DNA of 64,000 nt from Microplitis mediator (lineage: Eukaryota > Arthropoda > Insecta > Hymenoptera > Braconidae): positions 13,474,385 through 13,538,384 of the forward strand of contig NC_079973.1 of assembly GCF_029852145.1 (NCBI RefSeq), in the 5' to 3' direction. Shown here piece by piece: positions 33,938-45,249 of this stretch. The notes under the pieces were generated by a model, which had not been told where the DNA came from, did no database searches, and worked only from the letters and a program-made list of their open reading frames with translations. The stretch's first letter is position 1. Every line of letters starts with the position of its first letter. The position numbers and the translations under genes are program-made.

Positions 33938-36900
33938 ATGGATCTTATTAAAAAACAAGTAATTTTATTGAAATATTTTTATAAAATACTGATTAATGAG
34001 TTTAATATATTTATAATCAATTTTTTAAAAATTTAATTCTATTCTAGTTTCTGCAATGGCACAATAATGTAGAAAGAAAAATTTTGTGCCGATCTTGTGG
34101 TAAGAAATTGTTAGACAAAATTTTTTCATGTGATGCTGGGCATAACTGTTGCCATTTATGTAAAACAGAATCATGTACTATGTGTCCAAAAGTAACTTCA
34201 TTTTTTCGGAATCATGTCGCTGAACTTTTGGTATCGCAATTCACTAACATGAAGGTTTGTAACACTAATCAATTATAAGATTTATTAATTAATTAATAAG
34301 AAAATTTATATGATGTTTGTATTACTTAATGACAGTTAATTCACCAGACAATTGAGATTTATTATTAATCGCATATGAACCCATGATTATTAAAAACGAA
34401 TTTTGAAAATCGTATAGTAAGAAGTTTTTAAAATCTTTGTGCATAAGTGTAAATGTTGCAGAATGAGGCAATTTTTAAATTTTAAATAAATAAATTTATT
34501 AATTAAAATAATAAAATTTAAAAAAATGCGCGTACTGATTTTTCAATTATCTAAATATACATTTTTTAGTTTTTATTCTTAAATTTTATTTATTTATTCC
34601 ACAATTTTTAAAAATTGCTGATTGTCAGCTAAATTTACAAACTCTGAGCGCGTGTATTTTAAAAAAAATTAATTTGTTTATAAAACAAAAGAAATTATTA
34701 AATGTTTGCTAATTATACTTTCACATTTTTAAAATCATTTTTATAAAATAATAGTATATTACACATCGAGGGAAGTAAAGTAAGAAATGTCTCAGATCAC
34801 ATGTAATTGTTGGCCGAGGCGAAGCCGAGGTCAACAAACATGTGATCTGAGGCTTTCTTATTTACTTCCCGAGGAGTGTATACTATTTTTTTCCTCGACG
34901 GAGGCGGAAAACGGCAACTTCGTTTTGCACAGCGGGACGAAAGTTGACGCTTTCCGCCCGGAGGTGAGAAAAAATATTTAACTTATTTAAATAACGATAC
35001 TGAAGTTAGCCGACGTCTGATAATTTTTAGATTTTTTTTAAATCGGTAAATCATAAAACAAAATTATTTAAAAAAATTGCACTTTTAGTTTTTTAAATTT
35101 TCTACTTCTGCATATTTTTAACTTCCCGCTAAGAAAATTGTAAATTTTCAAAAATTCGGGAAGTTATTGGTTTCGGTCCGATTTACTAAAATCGAATTTC
35201 CATCAGATGTCGACGTTTTGAGGTCCTAGGAAGCTATTCTGACTAATTTCAAGATGATGTCCGAGTGTATGTATGTATGTATGTATGTACGTACGTACGT
35301 ACGTATGTAAATACCTGTATCTTTTGAACGGATGAACCGATTTTGAATTTTAAGGTGTCATTCGACGCGGCTTGTCAATATCTTGAAGCTGTGAAAAATT
35401 GAGCTTGATCGGTAGGGCTCGTTCAGAGATATTCCAAAAATAAAATTTTTCCAAAAGTGTTTTTTTTGGATAACTTTTAATGTGCTCGATGGATTAATTT
35501 CAAAATGGACTGGGCTCTAGAGCTTTATAAGCCGCGTCGAATGCCACCTCAACCATCAAAATCGGTTCATTCGTTCGAGAGAAACCGTTGTCGAAAGAAT
35601 TAAAAAAAAATTTATTTTTTATTTTTTTTGAAATATCTCAAAAACGACTCGATAAATCGAATTAAAAATTTGATCAGCTTTAGAACTTGATAAAACGCAT
35701 CGATTGCTACCTCAACCGTCTCAATCGGTTTATTCGTTTGAGAGATATCGTTGGAGAAAAAATAGTAAAAAACTATTTTTTTCGAAAAGAACGGCATACA
35801 AACCGACTTTCGAGCTCGAAGAGCTCGAAAATGTATTCACGACAAAGTTTTCGAGCTCAAAGAGCTCGAAAACAGCGGGAAGTTTTAGGGCTGGCCCGCA
35901 GGGTCAACCGATAGACAGATTTTTTTTTTGTTTTGTAATCGACTTGTTGAAAAAAAAGATCCGAAAATTGCTGATTGTCAGTAAACTTCAGGATCATTTT
36001 TAAATAACTGAATTTTCTATTACAGAGCTATGCTGAATCATTTGATGTCTCCACAATAAAACAAAAAAATGTTGGTAATAATTCTAACAAAGTAAATAAA
36101 GCTACTGAGACTATTGACGCTTGCTTAGTAACTGGGCAACAATCTGTTAATGCTACAAAACCTGACGATAAAATTAAACCAAATGGAAGTCCAATAAATT
36201 CATCGACTCTTTATTCATGTTGGATAGGGGCCAGTTGCCACTTTAGAGGAACTTATTCGGATATTCTAAAGCACATGAAAAGTAGTCATTCTGAAGTATT
36301 TACTACAGTAAGTGTTGAATATTATTAAATGGTCATTATTTCATTGCTCGTACAATTATTTATATTATTTGTTTTTTATAGCATTTATTTAAAGGATGGC
36401 CTCATGTGATGACTTGGGATTTAAAATATCATGGAGCTAATATCCGTGAAGATTATGCTTTCGAGATCCAAGGCATTGGACTATTTATTCTACATGTAAA
36501 TGTTACCAATGAAGAACATTTAAAAGCTCATATTTTAATGTTTGATAGTGGAAGAACGGCAGCTCAATATCGATATGACATAGAAATGAAATGTGATGAT
36601 AAAAAAAAATCGTTCAGTGCCGAGGTAAGTACAAGAATTAGTAAATCATTGTTTTTTTTTTAAATATTGGGATTTACATGGTGGCAACATTTCTAGAAAT
36701 GTCAGGGAATTATAAATATACTGGAAAAATCAGGGGAAAGTCAGGGAATTTCGTCACAAGTCTGGAAAAATTTCTTACTTTCTTTCTTTTTGACTGAAAA
36801 AATCCGATAAACTTTTTTTACTGTCAAAACTGTTCAAAAAGTGTCACGGCGCGCGAATGCGATTCTAATACTGTCTTAAAAAAAAATTATTAAAAATCGA

Positions 36901-38813
36901 AAAAACAAAGCAGTTTGAATTAAAAAAGCTGTTAGAAAAAAAAAGTCTTAGTAGAAACCAATCGTGAGGATCTTTTAGTATATTACACACCTAGGGAAGT
37001 AAAGTAAGAAATGTCTCAGATCGCATGTAATTGTTGGCCGAGGCGAAGCCGAGGTCAACAAACATGTGATCTGTGGCTTTCTTATTTACTTCCCGAGGAG
37101 TGTATACTATTTTTCTCCTCGACGGAGGCGGAAAGCGGCAACTTCGTTTTGCACAGCGGGACGAAAGTTGCACTTTCCGCCCGGAGGTGAGAAATGTTAT
37201 TGAAATGGGTATCATTAGATAGGTCTTGACTTGAATTTGTGCCTTTTCATAGTTTAAACTCTTTTTAATTCCCATGTATTGAGATAAATAGCTTTATCTA
37301 TATCATTCGAATTACATTCAAATTTCACGAGAAAAAAGACGATCGTATTTATTTTCTTTAAATAAATTAATACTGTAATTATTCTGTCACTAAATATGGC
37401 TGAATGTCACTGAATATATAGCTATATTATTTATATCGCGTAACTTATTCCAAAATGACAGATTTTTATACTCCCTTTTGGTTTTTGGAAGCTTTTCATA
37501 GCCAAAAAAGTGTGCATAGAAAAAAAAGGATTCATTGACACAAAAAATCTTTATTCGCCTAAAGAAAATTTTTACTTACCCCAAGAAATTTTTAGCATTA
37601 TGAATTGAAAACAAAAACATATTTAGAACTAGAAAAAATTAGTTGGTGCAAGGAATTATTTCTTGACCAAAAAAATCTTTTCTCGCCCTAAGACAATTTT
37701 TGTATTTAATTGATAATGCGTAAAATTTCTTGGTGCAAATTAAAATTTTGTTGCGGCAAGAAATTCTTTTTTTCTGCGTATTTTATAAATTTAGTAGTGA
37801 TATTTGGGCAGTCACGTAGTGACTGCAGGTTGCTCGTTTATTATTAATACATATAGTCAGGGAAATTTTTTATTATTTTACTGAAATACCTGGAAGTCAG
37901 GAATTTCTGTTTCAAAAATCTGTGGTCACCATGGTTTAATAATTTAATAAAATATTTATTTAAGGTTGACAGTAGCCGTATACCACGAAGAATGCTTAAT
38001 GATCGGTCGAAAGGATTGTTCATCAATGAAAATTCATTGTTACACAATACAATAAAATTGAGAATGAATTATAAGTGTATAGTCGAGATTAATACGTCTA
38101 AAAAAACGTCTTTTGACGATGGAAGTGGTCAAAGTACAGACACTGCTGTACTAAACAAACAACAGCAAAAAAAAAATGATTACCAAAAGCCCAAATCATT
38201 AAACAGAAAAAGTTTCAAACCAGTGCGAAAAAATGGAAATAATTTAAAACATAAATCAAACATTCCGGAATTGCTAGATCTTGAACTCACTAGTCCATCA
38301 TTAACTCAGGTTAAACCTGCTGCAAATCAATCATCAACCCTATCACAAGCTCAACTCATGCAAGCTTTAATTGATGCAATGAGAGCTAATGTTCAGAAAA
38401 TAAACACTCAACAAACTCCTCAAGTTCCTCAGCATCAGTCGATGGTAAATAATAATTCAAGCATGAATATGCGACCATCTTCTTCACAATCGCGCCCACA
38501 AGTAATCAAAGATGAGCAGATTAATCAACAAATTAAGCCGAAGAATACTATCAATGATCAACAGTCAAGTAAAATAAATAGTCAAGCTTCTGCTGTTTCA
38601 ACTCAGTCGTCTGCTGCACTTTTCGATACTTCACTAATCGCAGCTCTCTGTATTTCTGATGATTCAAGTAAGCCTGAAGATTCAATTGTAGCTAGTCGAC
38701 AGATCCAGCAAGTAAATTCAACACAAATTGAAGATATTGATCTCGAAAGTGCTTCAGTACAGAATGGCGATGATTTGTCTCAAACAAAGTCTGATGAATG
38801 TCTTATCAGTTAA
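33938..38813 (+). CDS. SINA/SIAH-like RING protein with CaaX end, paralog 2
   Basis: Exons 33938-33958, 34048-34254, 36026-36307, 36382-36624, 37965-38813; 533 residues, all phase 0. The architecture and intron positions match paralog 1 exactly: a 7-codon first exon (MDLIKKQ), RING in exon 2 (CRSCGKK...CTMC, same ligand spacing), the C..C..H..H finger ending exon 3 (CWIGASCHFRG), a SINA-like domain in exons 4-5 (HLFKGWPHVMTWDL; VDSSRIPRR) and the tail block SNIPELLDL. Linker and Gln/Asn-rich tail are diverged. The C-terminus CLIS is a good farnesylation-type CaaX box. Introns 2 and 4 have grown by transposon insertion. Clearly a tandem duplicate; biochemical role inferred from the SIAH E3 ligase family. 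Confidence 0.85.
34446..34648. mobile_element. Short palindromic element in intron 2 of paralog 2
   Basis: Shares the AAAATGCGCGTAC core and TTTTTCAATTATCTAAAT stretch with 27838-28003; ends in GATTGTCAGCTAAATTTACA. Diverged copy. Confidence 0.5.
34755..34976 (-). mobile_element. GC-rich double-hairpin element, copy 2
   Basis: Reverse copy of 6351-6577, almost identical, in intron 2 of paralog 2. Begins near TACACATCGAGGGAAGTAAAG and ends CCGGAGGTGAGAAA. Confidence 0.8.
34987..36003. mobile_element. CTGAAGTTAGCCGAC element, interrupted
   Basis: The left arm (34987-35112, GATACTGAAGTTAGCCGACG) and right arm (about 35930-36003, ending GTAAACTTCAGGATCA) match the two ends of the intact 24891-25108 unit. 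The intervening 35113-35925 element was inserted later. Confidence 0.75.
35113..35925 (+). mobile_element. Interspersed element with ACTTCCCGCTAAG start, copy 3
   Basis: Closely matches 6578-7387, including the GTATGTATGT/ACGTACGT microsatellite at 35266-35308, the GAGCTCGAAGAGCTCGAAAA palindromes and the terminal GGCCCGCAGGGTCAACCGAT. Confidence 0.8.
36972..37193 (-). mobile_element. GC-rich double-hairpin element, copy 3
   Basis: Reverse copy in intron 4 of paralog 2, start TACACACCTAGGGAAGTAAAG, end CCGGAGGTGAGAAA; it directly abuts the next repeat at 37194. Confidence 0.8.
37194..37845 (-). repeat. Interspersed repeat, copy 2 of 23871-24526
   Basis: Reverse-oriented, same length within a few bases, from TGTTATTGAAATGGGTATC to GTGACTGCAGGTTGCTCGT. 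Lies in intron 4 of paralog 2, head-on to the double-hairpin element. Confidence 0.8.
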
Positions 38814-39033
38814 TTCAATTATTATGTCATTTTATTTTATTTTTTATTTTTCTTATGACTAAATATTCATTTGCTCAGTTTAATAATAATCAAAAGTATA
38901 TTAATTACCTTTTTATTTAAATCGTAGGCATAAAGTTATGCATTAAAATTTTTTGAAAATTAATACAATCAGTGATTCATAATTGATGTAGTACTCGGTT
39001 GATTTATATGATTTAAACTACTTGAATAAATTT
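38814..39033. other. Short convergent intergenic gap
   Basis: 220 bp between the stop of SINA-like paralog 2 and the stop of tektin-1 on the other strand. The 3' UTRs probably overlap or nearly touch. No other feature seen. Confidence 0.5.
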
Positions 39034-42000
39034 TCAATAAGCACGATAATTCAAACTTTGACGCAGTGTCATACATTCAACTTCATCTATTTTCAAAGTA
39101 TTAGTTTTTATATTAATATCTTCTTCTAATTGTATTTGCGTTCTTAGTAAATAACGTAAAGTTGCTTGAGCCTAAAACGATGTAATTTTTTTTTGTCTTT
39201 TATAAAGTAAATAAATAAACAACCAAATATCCATATATTTTTAATTAATGAAGTTTTCTACCTCGTTCAATGTTCGTTGAAGTTTTCCAACTGTTTGACG
39301 AAGATCATATACTTCTTGTACAAGTTTATTTTCAACTTTATCGCGAGTTAATTCCAAATTGGGTCGATGGCAACGATTTCCTAAACGTGTGTGTGCCAGC
39401 GCAAGAAATCCTTCTTTTTCAGCAATATTTTTTTCTAAGCGTGTTATATTCTGCGTCATTGCATTCGCTTGTTTTATTATCTAATTATTTAATAAATCAA
39501 TAAATTTATAAGATCTTTAATATTTGAAGCTCTTACAGATCCTTACTACCGTAAATTACCGTAATTTGCGGCCAATTACGGTAATTTATCGTACTTTGCG
39601 GAAAATTTACGATAAAATTTGCGGTAATACCGCAGTATTATGCGGTAAAAGTGCGGTATATTTCCGAAAAATACGACATTTTGCCGTCAATTGAGGCCAA
39701 TCACGGTAGTTTACGGTAATTCATCGTACTTTGCGGAAAATTTACGGTAAAAATGCGACATTCGACCTGAAATTTGCGGCAATATTGCCGTATATTAGGT
39801 ACCAGTGCGGTATATTACCGAAAATTTGCGATAACGTTGCGGGATTGTACCGTAAACTACGACATTTCGCGGTAAAATGCGGTAATTTACGGTAAATTAC
39901 GGTATTTTGAGGCAATGTACGGTAATTTACCGTAATTCAGATCCGCTACGGAGAGTAATAAATTAAATAACATAGTTACTTCAGAATGTTGTGACTCAAG
40001 ACGAGCTTTTACTTGTTTTGTTTCCAAAATTCTGAGTCTAAATGCTTCATTAGTTTTATTCTTTTGTTCATTCAAATCATTAACTATTTCTTTTAAAATA
40101 TTATCAATATAATAACGTAATACTTTGGTACTATTCATTTGCTTCATTGTAGACATGATAACTTCATCGGTATGTAAATCCCATTCTTGAACAGTAATAG
40201 TCCTAAAATAAAAAAAATAAAAATACTAAAATATCACTACCTATAGCAACAATAAAAATAAAAAAAAATAAACGATGTATTAAATTTAGTTACGAAGGAT
40301 CTAGTGAAGCAGTTCCATGATAAATACTGAGATTTAAACTAGTCTCCTTTAAATTGAGATTTCTTTCATCCAATTGAATACTACGATCCTTATTCTCTAA
40401 GTCTCCATCGAGATAATACAAAAGAGATTTCAAAATACGAATTTGTTCATTTGTATGCTCTAGTGTTCGTGTAAAAATACTATCTGCTCGATTTATTATT
40501 TCTAATTCTTTTCTCAATTCTTTTTCCACATCATCAACTGTTAAGTCGATACCCAAACGATGCTCTCTAAAAATTATAATAATATATTAATTAAATTAAA
40601 GTAAAGGAGACTGGGGCAAAGAAGCCCATCCCTAAAATTTGGTGAAGAAAAAAAAATTTGTTTGTTGAAAGTTCTTTTGTGATTTAGAATTTATGAAGGA
40701 TTTAGAATCAATGCAAAGTATTTGGGGCAAAATAAGACACTTAGAAAATCTAAATAAATAAAATTATTTTTTTTAAGACAAAAATTGTTATTTTATTTGG
40801 GGGGAGAGATCATCATGCTCTGTAAAAAAATATTTTTTTTTTTATAAAAATGATTGATACATAATTGGAGATTCATTTAATTTACGTATGTACGGTAATT
40901 AAAAAAAAATTATAATAAAAACATTGAATTTTATAAAAATGATTGCAAATAATATCAAACTTATTTGAAACGAATTGTTACGTTCCCGTAATATTTTATC
41001 GATTAAATTAAATTAATTATTTGTAATTAATTATTTTTATCCGATGTAACGGAAATCAGTTATGATAAGAGAGTCGGCGTGGCTCCTGGGTAGTCAAAAC
41101 AGATGACGATGCATGAGACCCGGGCCACGACGATTCTCTCACAGAGAACCTGAGATGCAGCGTCAACATTTTGTCAACTCTGTTGCTTTATTATATTTTT
41201 ATAACGACTATACAGTCAGTTCTCCGAGAGAGCTCATGGAGCTCGAACCTCTGCTCTCCATTAGTAATTAATAAATCACAATTAATTCTAAATTAATTCA
41301 ACCTTATTGTGGGGTGCCGATTGGCACCCCCGATATTTTCACCTGCACCATGGCCTGTCCATAACACTATTATCACCCGGGGGCGAGCGCTTATCAGCAG
41401 TTCCACCTTGTCCTATAACCCTGACCGCTCAATAGCAGTTCGGGTTTCCTGCCGATTTTCCTACCATTTACCTGCTATAATAAAAGTATGGAGTTGGAAC
41501 CGGCGACGAAAATAAAATAAATCGCGATAAATAAATGAATTAATAATTTATAAAATAATCGACGACCAGGGCCCACCGAGGGTCTATAGACACTCTAACG
41601 AGGCAAAACCTGGGCGTTAAATAATTAAAATTAATATTGGAAATTTTCCAGTATGTAGCAGTAGGGTGTATCATTTCAGAGCAAGATTTTTTTTTTTAAG
41701 TGCATGGGAAAAAAATCATAGTTCAACACAAAAAAAAAATTTTCGCGCAAGAAAAAAAATTCTTTGTCGATTAAAGACCTAGCTCATTGAAAAAATCGAT
41801 TTCTTATTTAAATAACACAGGAAAATTTTATTTTTAACTGAATGTTTTTAACTCGTTAACCAATCAGTAGATCGAATAGACTGATACATATTTTTGTAGG
41901 AAATTGAACGCTCTACAAAAAAGGTCTCTTAACATTTTTCGATAAATTCGTCTGTTCAAAAGTAATTGGAGCTTGAAGTCAAGTTATAGTAAATTTCGAG

Positions 42001-43856
42001 ATCTTTTTACTTTTCCGGCGAAACTATCAGACTTATCACAAAATGTCATTAGGTTTTTTTCAAATTCCGCATTGTTTTCTAGTTATTTTCATTTTAATTT
42101 CAAACTCTTAAAAAAGTAGTGTTCCGATCGATTTAAAGAGCTCGACATTGAAATGAAAATAACTAGAAAGCAATGCGGAATTTGAAAAAATTTTACTGAT
42201 AATAATTTGTAGAAAATAAAATTGTCAACAAAAAAAAATCTATGACATTTTGTGATAAGTCTGATAGTTTCGCCGGAAAAGTAAAAATATCTCGAAATTT
42301 ACTATAACTTCACTTCGAGCTCCAATAACTTTTGAACAGATGGATTTATCAAAAAATGATAAGAGACCTTTTTTGTAGCGCATTCAATTTCCTACAAAAA
42401 TATGTATTAGTATATTCGATCTATTGATTGGTTAACATGTTGAAAACACTTAAAGTTAAAAATAAAATTTTCCCGTGTTATTTAAATAAGAAATCGATTT
42501 TTTCAATGAGCTAGGTCTTTAATCGACATAGAATTTTTTTTCTTGCGCGAAAATTTTCTTTTTGTGTTGAACTATGATATTTTTCCCATGCCCTTAAGAA
42601 AAAAAATCTTGCTCTGAAATGATACACCCTAATGTAATAGTGGTGCTGTGACCAGGATCAACGACCATTGTTTATAGACAATACAAATAATTTTTAAATA
42701 ATTAAATTAAACTGGAGAATTCCCAGAATGTAACAGAATCGAAAGAATTTATATCCAGTGTTTAAAAGTCACAGAAAACAATTACTAGCTTAGGTTGACC
42801 GTCTCACCCCGGTTTTTCTTATTGCAAATGTTAAAATTACTAATTTTTCATACCTTGCAATAAGACATTTTTTACAAATATCAGCTGCATTTTCTTGTAT
42901 TGATGATAAACCATCAATTAATCTTGTTTTATAAGTTTTAAATGCATCAATTTCTAAAATAACATCTTTGCGATGACGTAAAATTTCATCTTTAACAAAT
43001 TTAACATCTGATAATTTTTCTTTTAATTCATGATCGGTTGCTATTTTGTTTGTTTTCGTTAATTCTAATGCCGAATCGCAAATACGCTCTGATTCAGCAA
43101 TTAAACTTTCAACTAATTGACAATGAATGTTGCATTTGCGAAATCTGTAATTATAAATATTAACATCAATTATTTACATTCTTCAATTTGAATAATGATT
43201 TGAATTTTATTAAGGGCATTCTCAGATAGCCCCCCACTTTCCAAAAATAATCAATGACCTTGAACTGTTATAACAGTATTAAAATTTTATTAATAAATTA
43301 AAAAAAAATTAAAGCTTTAGTTGAAAAAAGGACAACGCAGTTAAAATTTCGCCCAGACACAGATTTAAAAAAAAATTATTTACAGTTGATATCAATTAGG
43401 AGTTAAACGAAATTTGGAAAATAAATTTTAGCCTAAAAAATTTGAAAATTCAAATTATAAAACTGACATTAAGATTTTACTGAAACTTATTGTCCAAATT
43501 TCGTTTAACTCCTAATTGATATCAACTGTAAATAATTTTTTTAAAAATCTGTGTCTCGGCGAAATTGTAACTGCGCTGTCCTTTTTTCAATTAATGCTTA
43601 AACTTTTTTTAAATTAATTATCAAAATTTTAATACTGTCATTACAATTGAAAGTCATTAAATATTTTAAAAAAGTGGGGGGCACTGTCTGAGAATGGCCT
43701 TAAACATGTAATGTACGATAATATTTTGAATGAGGAAATGTATAAGACAATTTACCGAGCTTGATTATTAAGATGCCACTGTTCGATTGTAAATTTTTGC
43801 GTTGGAGGCGGAACTATTTGCTCGTTTAACGCTAATGAATGTTGCTTAGTGAACAT
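39034..43856 (-). CDS. tektin-1: Tektin-1
   Basis: Six exons (5' to 3'): 43856-43756, 43144-42854, 40566-40294, 40202-39980, 39480-39262, 39171-39034; 1245 bp and 414 residues, close to vertebrate tektin-1 (about 418). Tektins are coiled-coil filament proteins inside doublet microtubules of cilia and sperm flagella. Visible hallmarks: the N-terminal TQKFTIEQWHLNNQARF, long heptad-rich helices, REHRLGIDLTVDDVEKEL in the middle, the family nonapeptide RPNLELTRD (335-343; the usual form is RPNVELCRD) and the C-terminal LKIDEVECMTLRQSL block. The intron order and the middle and C-terminal motifs fit tektin-1 better than tektin-2 to -5. In an insect, expression in testis and chordotonal organs would be expected (inference). 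Confidence 0.93.
39536..39953. mobile_element. Element built of TTACGGTAA words in tektin intron 4
   Basis: About 420 bp of degenerate repeats of TTACGGTAATTTACCGTA, TTTGCGG and TGCGGTA. The ends are roughly inverted (CAGATCCTTACTACCGTAA and TTACCGTAATTCAGATCCG). No coding potential. Likely a MITE. Confidence 0.65.
40604..40840. repeat. Solitary end of a GGGGCAAA-type element
   Basis: The phrase GAGACTGGGGCAAAGAAG followed by AAATTTGGTG resembles the ends of the 51418-51945 palindrome in style. No opposite arm is found nearby. Confidence 0.3.
40976..42735. mobile_element. Solo LTR with 4-bp target duplication, in tektin intron 2
   Basis: Starts TGTTACGTTCCCGTAA and ends AGAATGTAACA, the TG...CA ends of an LTR (TGTTACG is a common Gypsy-type start). 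It is flanked by GAAT at 40972-40975 and 42736-42739. Net length is about 790 bp after removing the nested palindrome at 41664-42629. It includes a GC-richer middle (41070-41470). No internal retroviral-type genes remain, so recombination between LTRs probably removed them. Strand cannot be set. Confidence 0.75.
41664..42629. mobile_element. TA-target palindromic element nested in the LTR
   Basis: Ends GGGTGTATCATTTCAGAGCA and its complement; TA at 41662-41663 and 42630-42631. Both arms carry TTATTTAAATAACACAGGAAA or its near complement (41812, 42470). No transposase. Confidence 0.88.
43214..43699. mobile_element. Small piggyBac-like palindromic element in tektin intron 1
   Basis: 486 bp, TTAA flanks at 43210-43213 and 43700-43703. 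Ends GGGCATTCTCAGA and the complement of GGCCATTCTCAGACAG, followed by GCCCCCCACTTT on both sides. The same terminal design as 1427-3711, so both belong to one family. Confidence 0.85.
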
Positions 43857-44585
43857 GATTTAATTTAATAACTAATAATTGTATATATAACTGTCAAAAG
43901 AAATCTGATACACGAGACATTACTAGTATAACAAGCGGTTGCCAAGGACACCACGTATATATGTATATATTAATAACACTGTTGTATATTCGGATTACTA
44001 TAGTTACAAATTCAGTATTGTGTTACTTGATTTAATTTTTTTTTTTTTTTTTAAATTAACATCTAAATAACAGCTCTTATTATTATCGAATGGAAACATT
44101 GAAGGACGTAATTTTATATTCGTGATAATTTAATACTCGATTTTAAAATCTTATTAAAATATAAAACTTTATCATAGAATATTAAAGTATCAAATTTTAT
44201 ATTCTTATATAATAACTAGCAACCTGTAGTCACTATAAGACTACCCAAGTAATACAAAGTCATTGATAAAATTTATTTTGAATTTAATTGCTTATAAAAT
44301 CATCAACTCAATGAGATTTTTAATATTATTATCATTAAAGCTTAAATTGATAAATATTCTCATCCACCCTAAAACTTATGGATTTTTTTAAATGCATAAT
44401 CATGAATTATTTATCTTTGAGCTCGAAAAAAGTGACGTTTCTCCAACAATTCAAGAAGTTTAAAATAATCAATAAGGATGACTTTTTAAAGTTTTCCTCA
44501 CGATTATGCTTTATGAATTCAAGGTTTTTAGACAAAAATTAATAGAAATGATTAAGATGAAGAGTAACATGAGCTTTCCCATACA
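43857..44585. other. 5' flank of tektin-1 and AT-rich intergenic
   Basis: Upstream of the tektin-1 start codon; a poly(T) run at about 44037-44052. 44216-44260 is a short piece of the AGCAACCTGCAGTCAC repeat. No gene seen. Confidence 0.35.
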
Positions 44586-45010
44586 GGAGCTGCCAGAGTT
44601 GAACAACGGGCCCCTACTTGGCCCAGCACTGGGGAACCTAGCTTTGGCACACCTATATTGGCCCAGGCTTGGGCCAGGACTGGGTAACCTAGCCTTGGCT
44701 ATCCAATGGCAAGCCAGACTTGGGCCAGGACTGGGTAACCTAGCCTTGGCCGTTACAATGATTACCCGGACTTGGGCCAAGACTGGGTAACCTAGCCTTG
44801 GCTATCCAATGGCAAGCCAGACTTGGGCCAAGACTGGGTAACCTAGCCTTGGCCATCTAATGGCAAGCCAGGCTTGGGCCAGGACTGGGTAACCTAGCCT
44901 TGGCCGTTACAATGATTACCCGGACTTGGGCCAAGACTGGGTAACCTAGCCTTGGCCATCCAATGGCAAGCCAGGCTTGGGCCAAGGTAGGATTACCTAA
45001 GTTTGGATAT
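44586..45010. repeat. 51-bp tandem repeat array, GGGCCAAGACTGGGTAACC
   Basis: The word AACCTA recurs at about 44635, 44686, 44737, 44789, 44840, 44891 and 44943 (period 51-52 bp). Two unit types alternate (with ATCCAATGGCAAGCCAG or with GTTACAATGATTACCCGG). The ORFs on both strands here are products of the repeat. Probably part of a larger element that continues at 45250-45460. Confidence 0.85.
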
Positions 45011-45034
45011 ACCTATGGTTTATATAAGTAGATC

Positions 45035-45240
45035 ATATAAATGTACCAGTTCAACGTTAGTAGGTTCGTCCAGTAGCTACCGTTCGGACCCAGTAATCAG
45101 CAGGACGGCAGTTCGCGCCCAGAGTCCAGCAGAATTTCCACCGAGTTTTTTTCACATCATTTACCTCCCTTAGATAATTAAAACGTTAATGATCATGAAT
45201 TCTACGAGGTTAATAATAATAAATTTTTTTTAATTAAATT
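45035..45240 (+). repeat. Repeat shared in reverse with 49200-49367
   Basis: AACGTTAGTAGGTTCGTCC, then CAGTTCGCGCCCAGAGTCC and GAGTTTTTTTCACATCATTT, match 49200-49367 plus the piece after 49704 in reverse. This copy is uninterrupted. Confidence 0.7.
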
Positions 45241-45249
45241 TATTTGTTT

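Noticed and set aside
34787..34981. Conserved 62-residue peptide shared with 6341-6538 and 36991-37275
   Set aside because: Conservation covers noncoding bases equally; the frames run across hairpins and differ in start and end among copies.
44506..44790. 94-residue and 89-residue ORFs on both strands
   Set aside because: Both are translations of a 51-bp tandem repeat.
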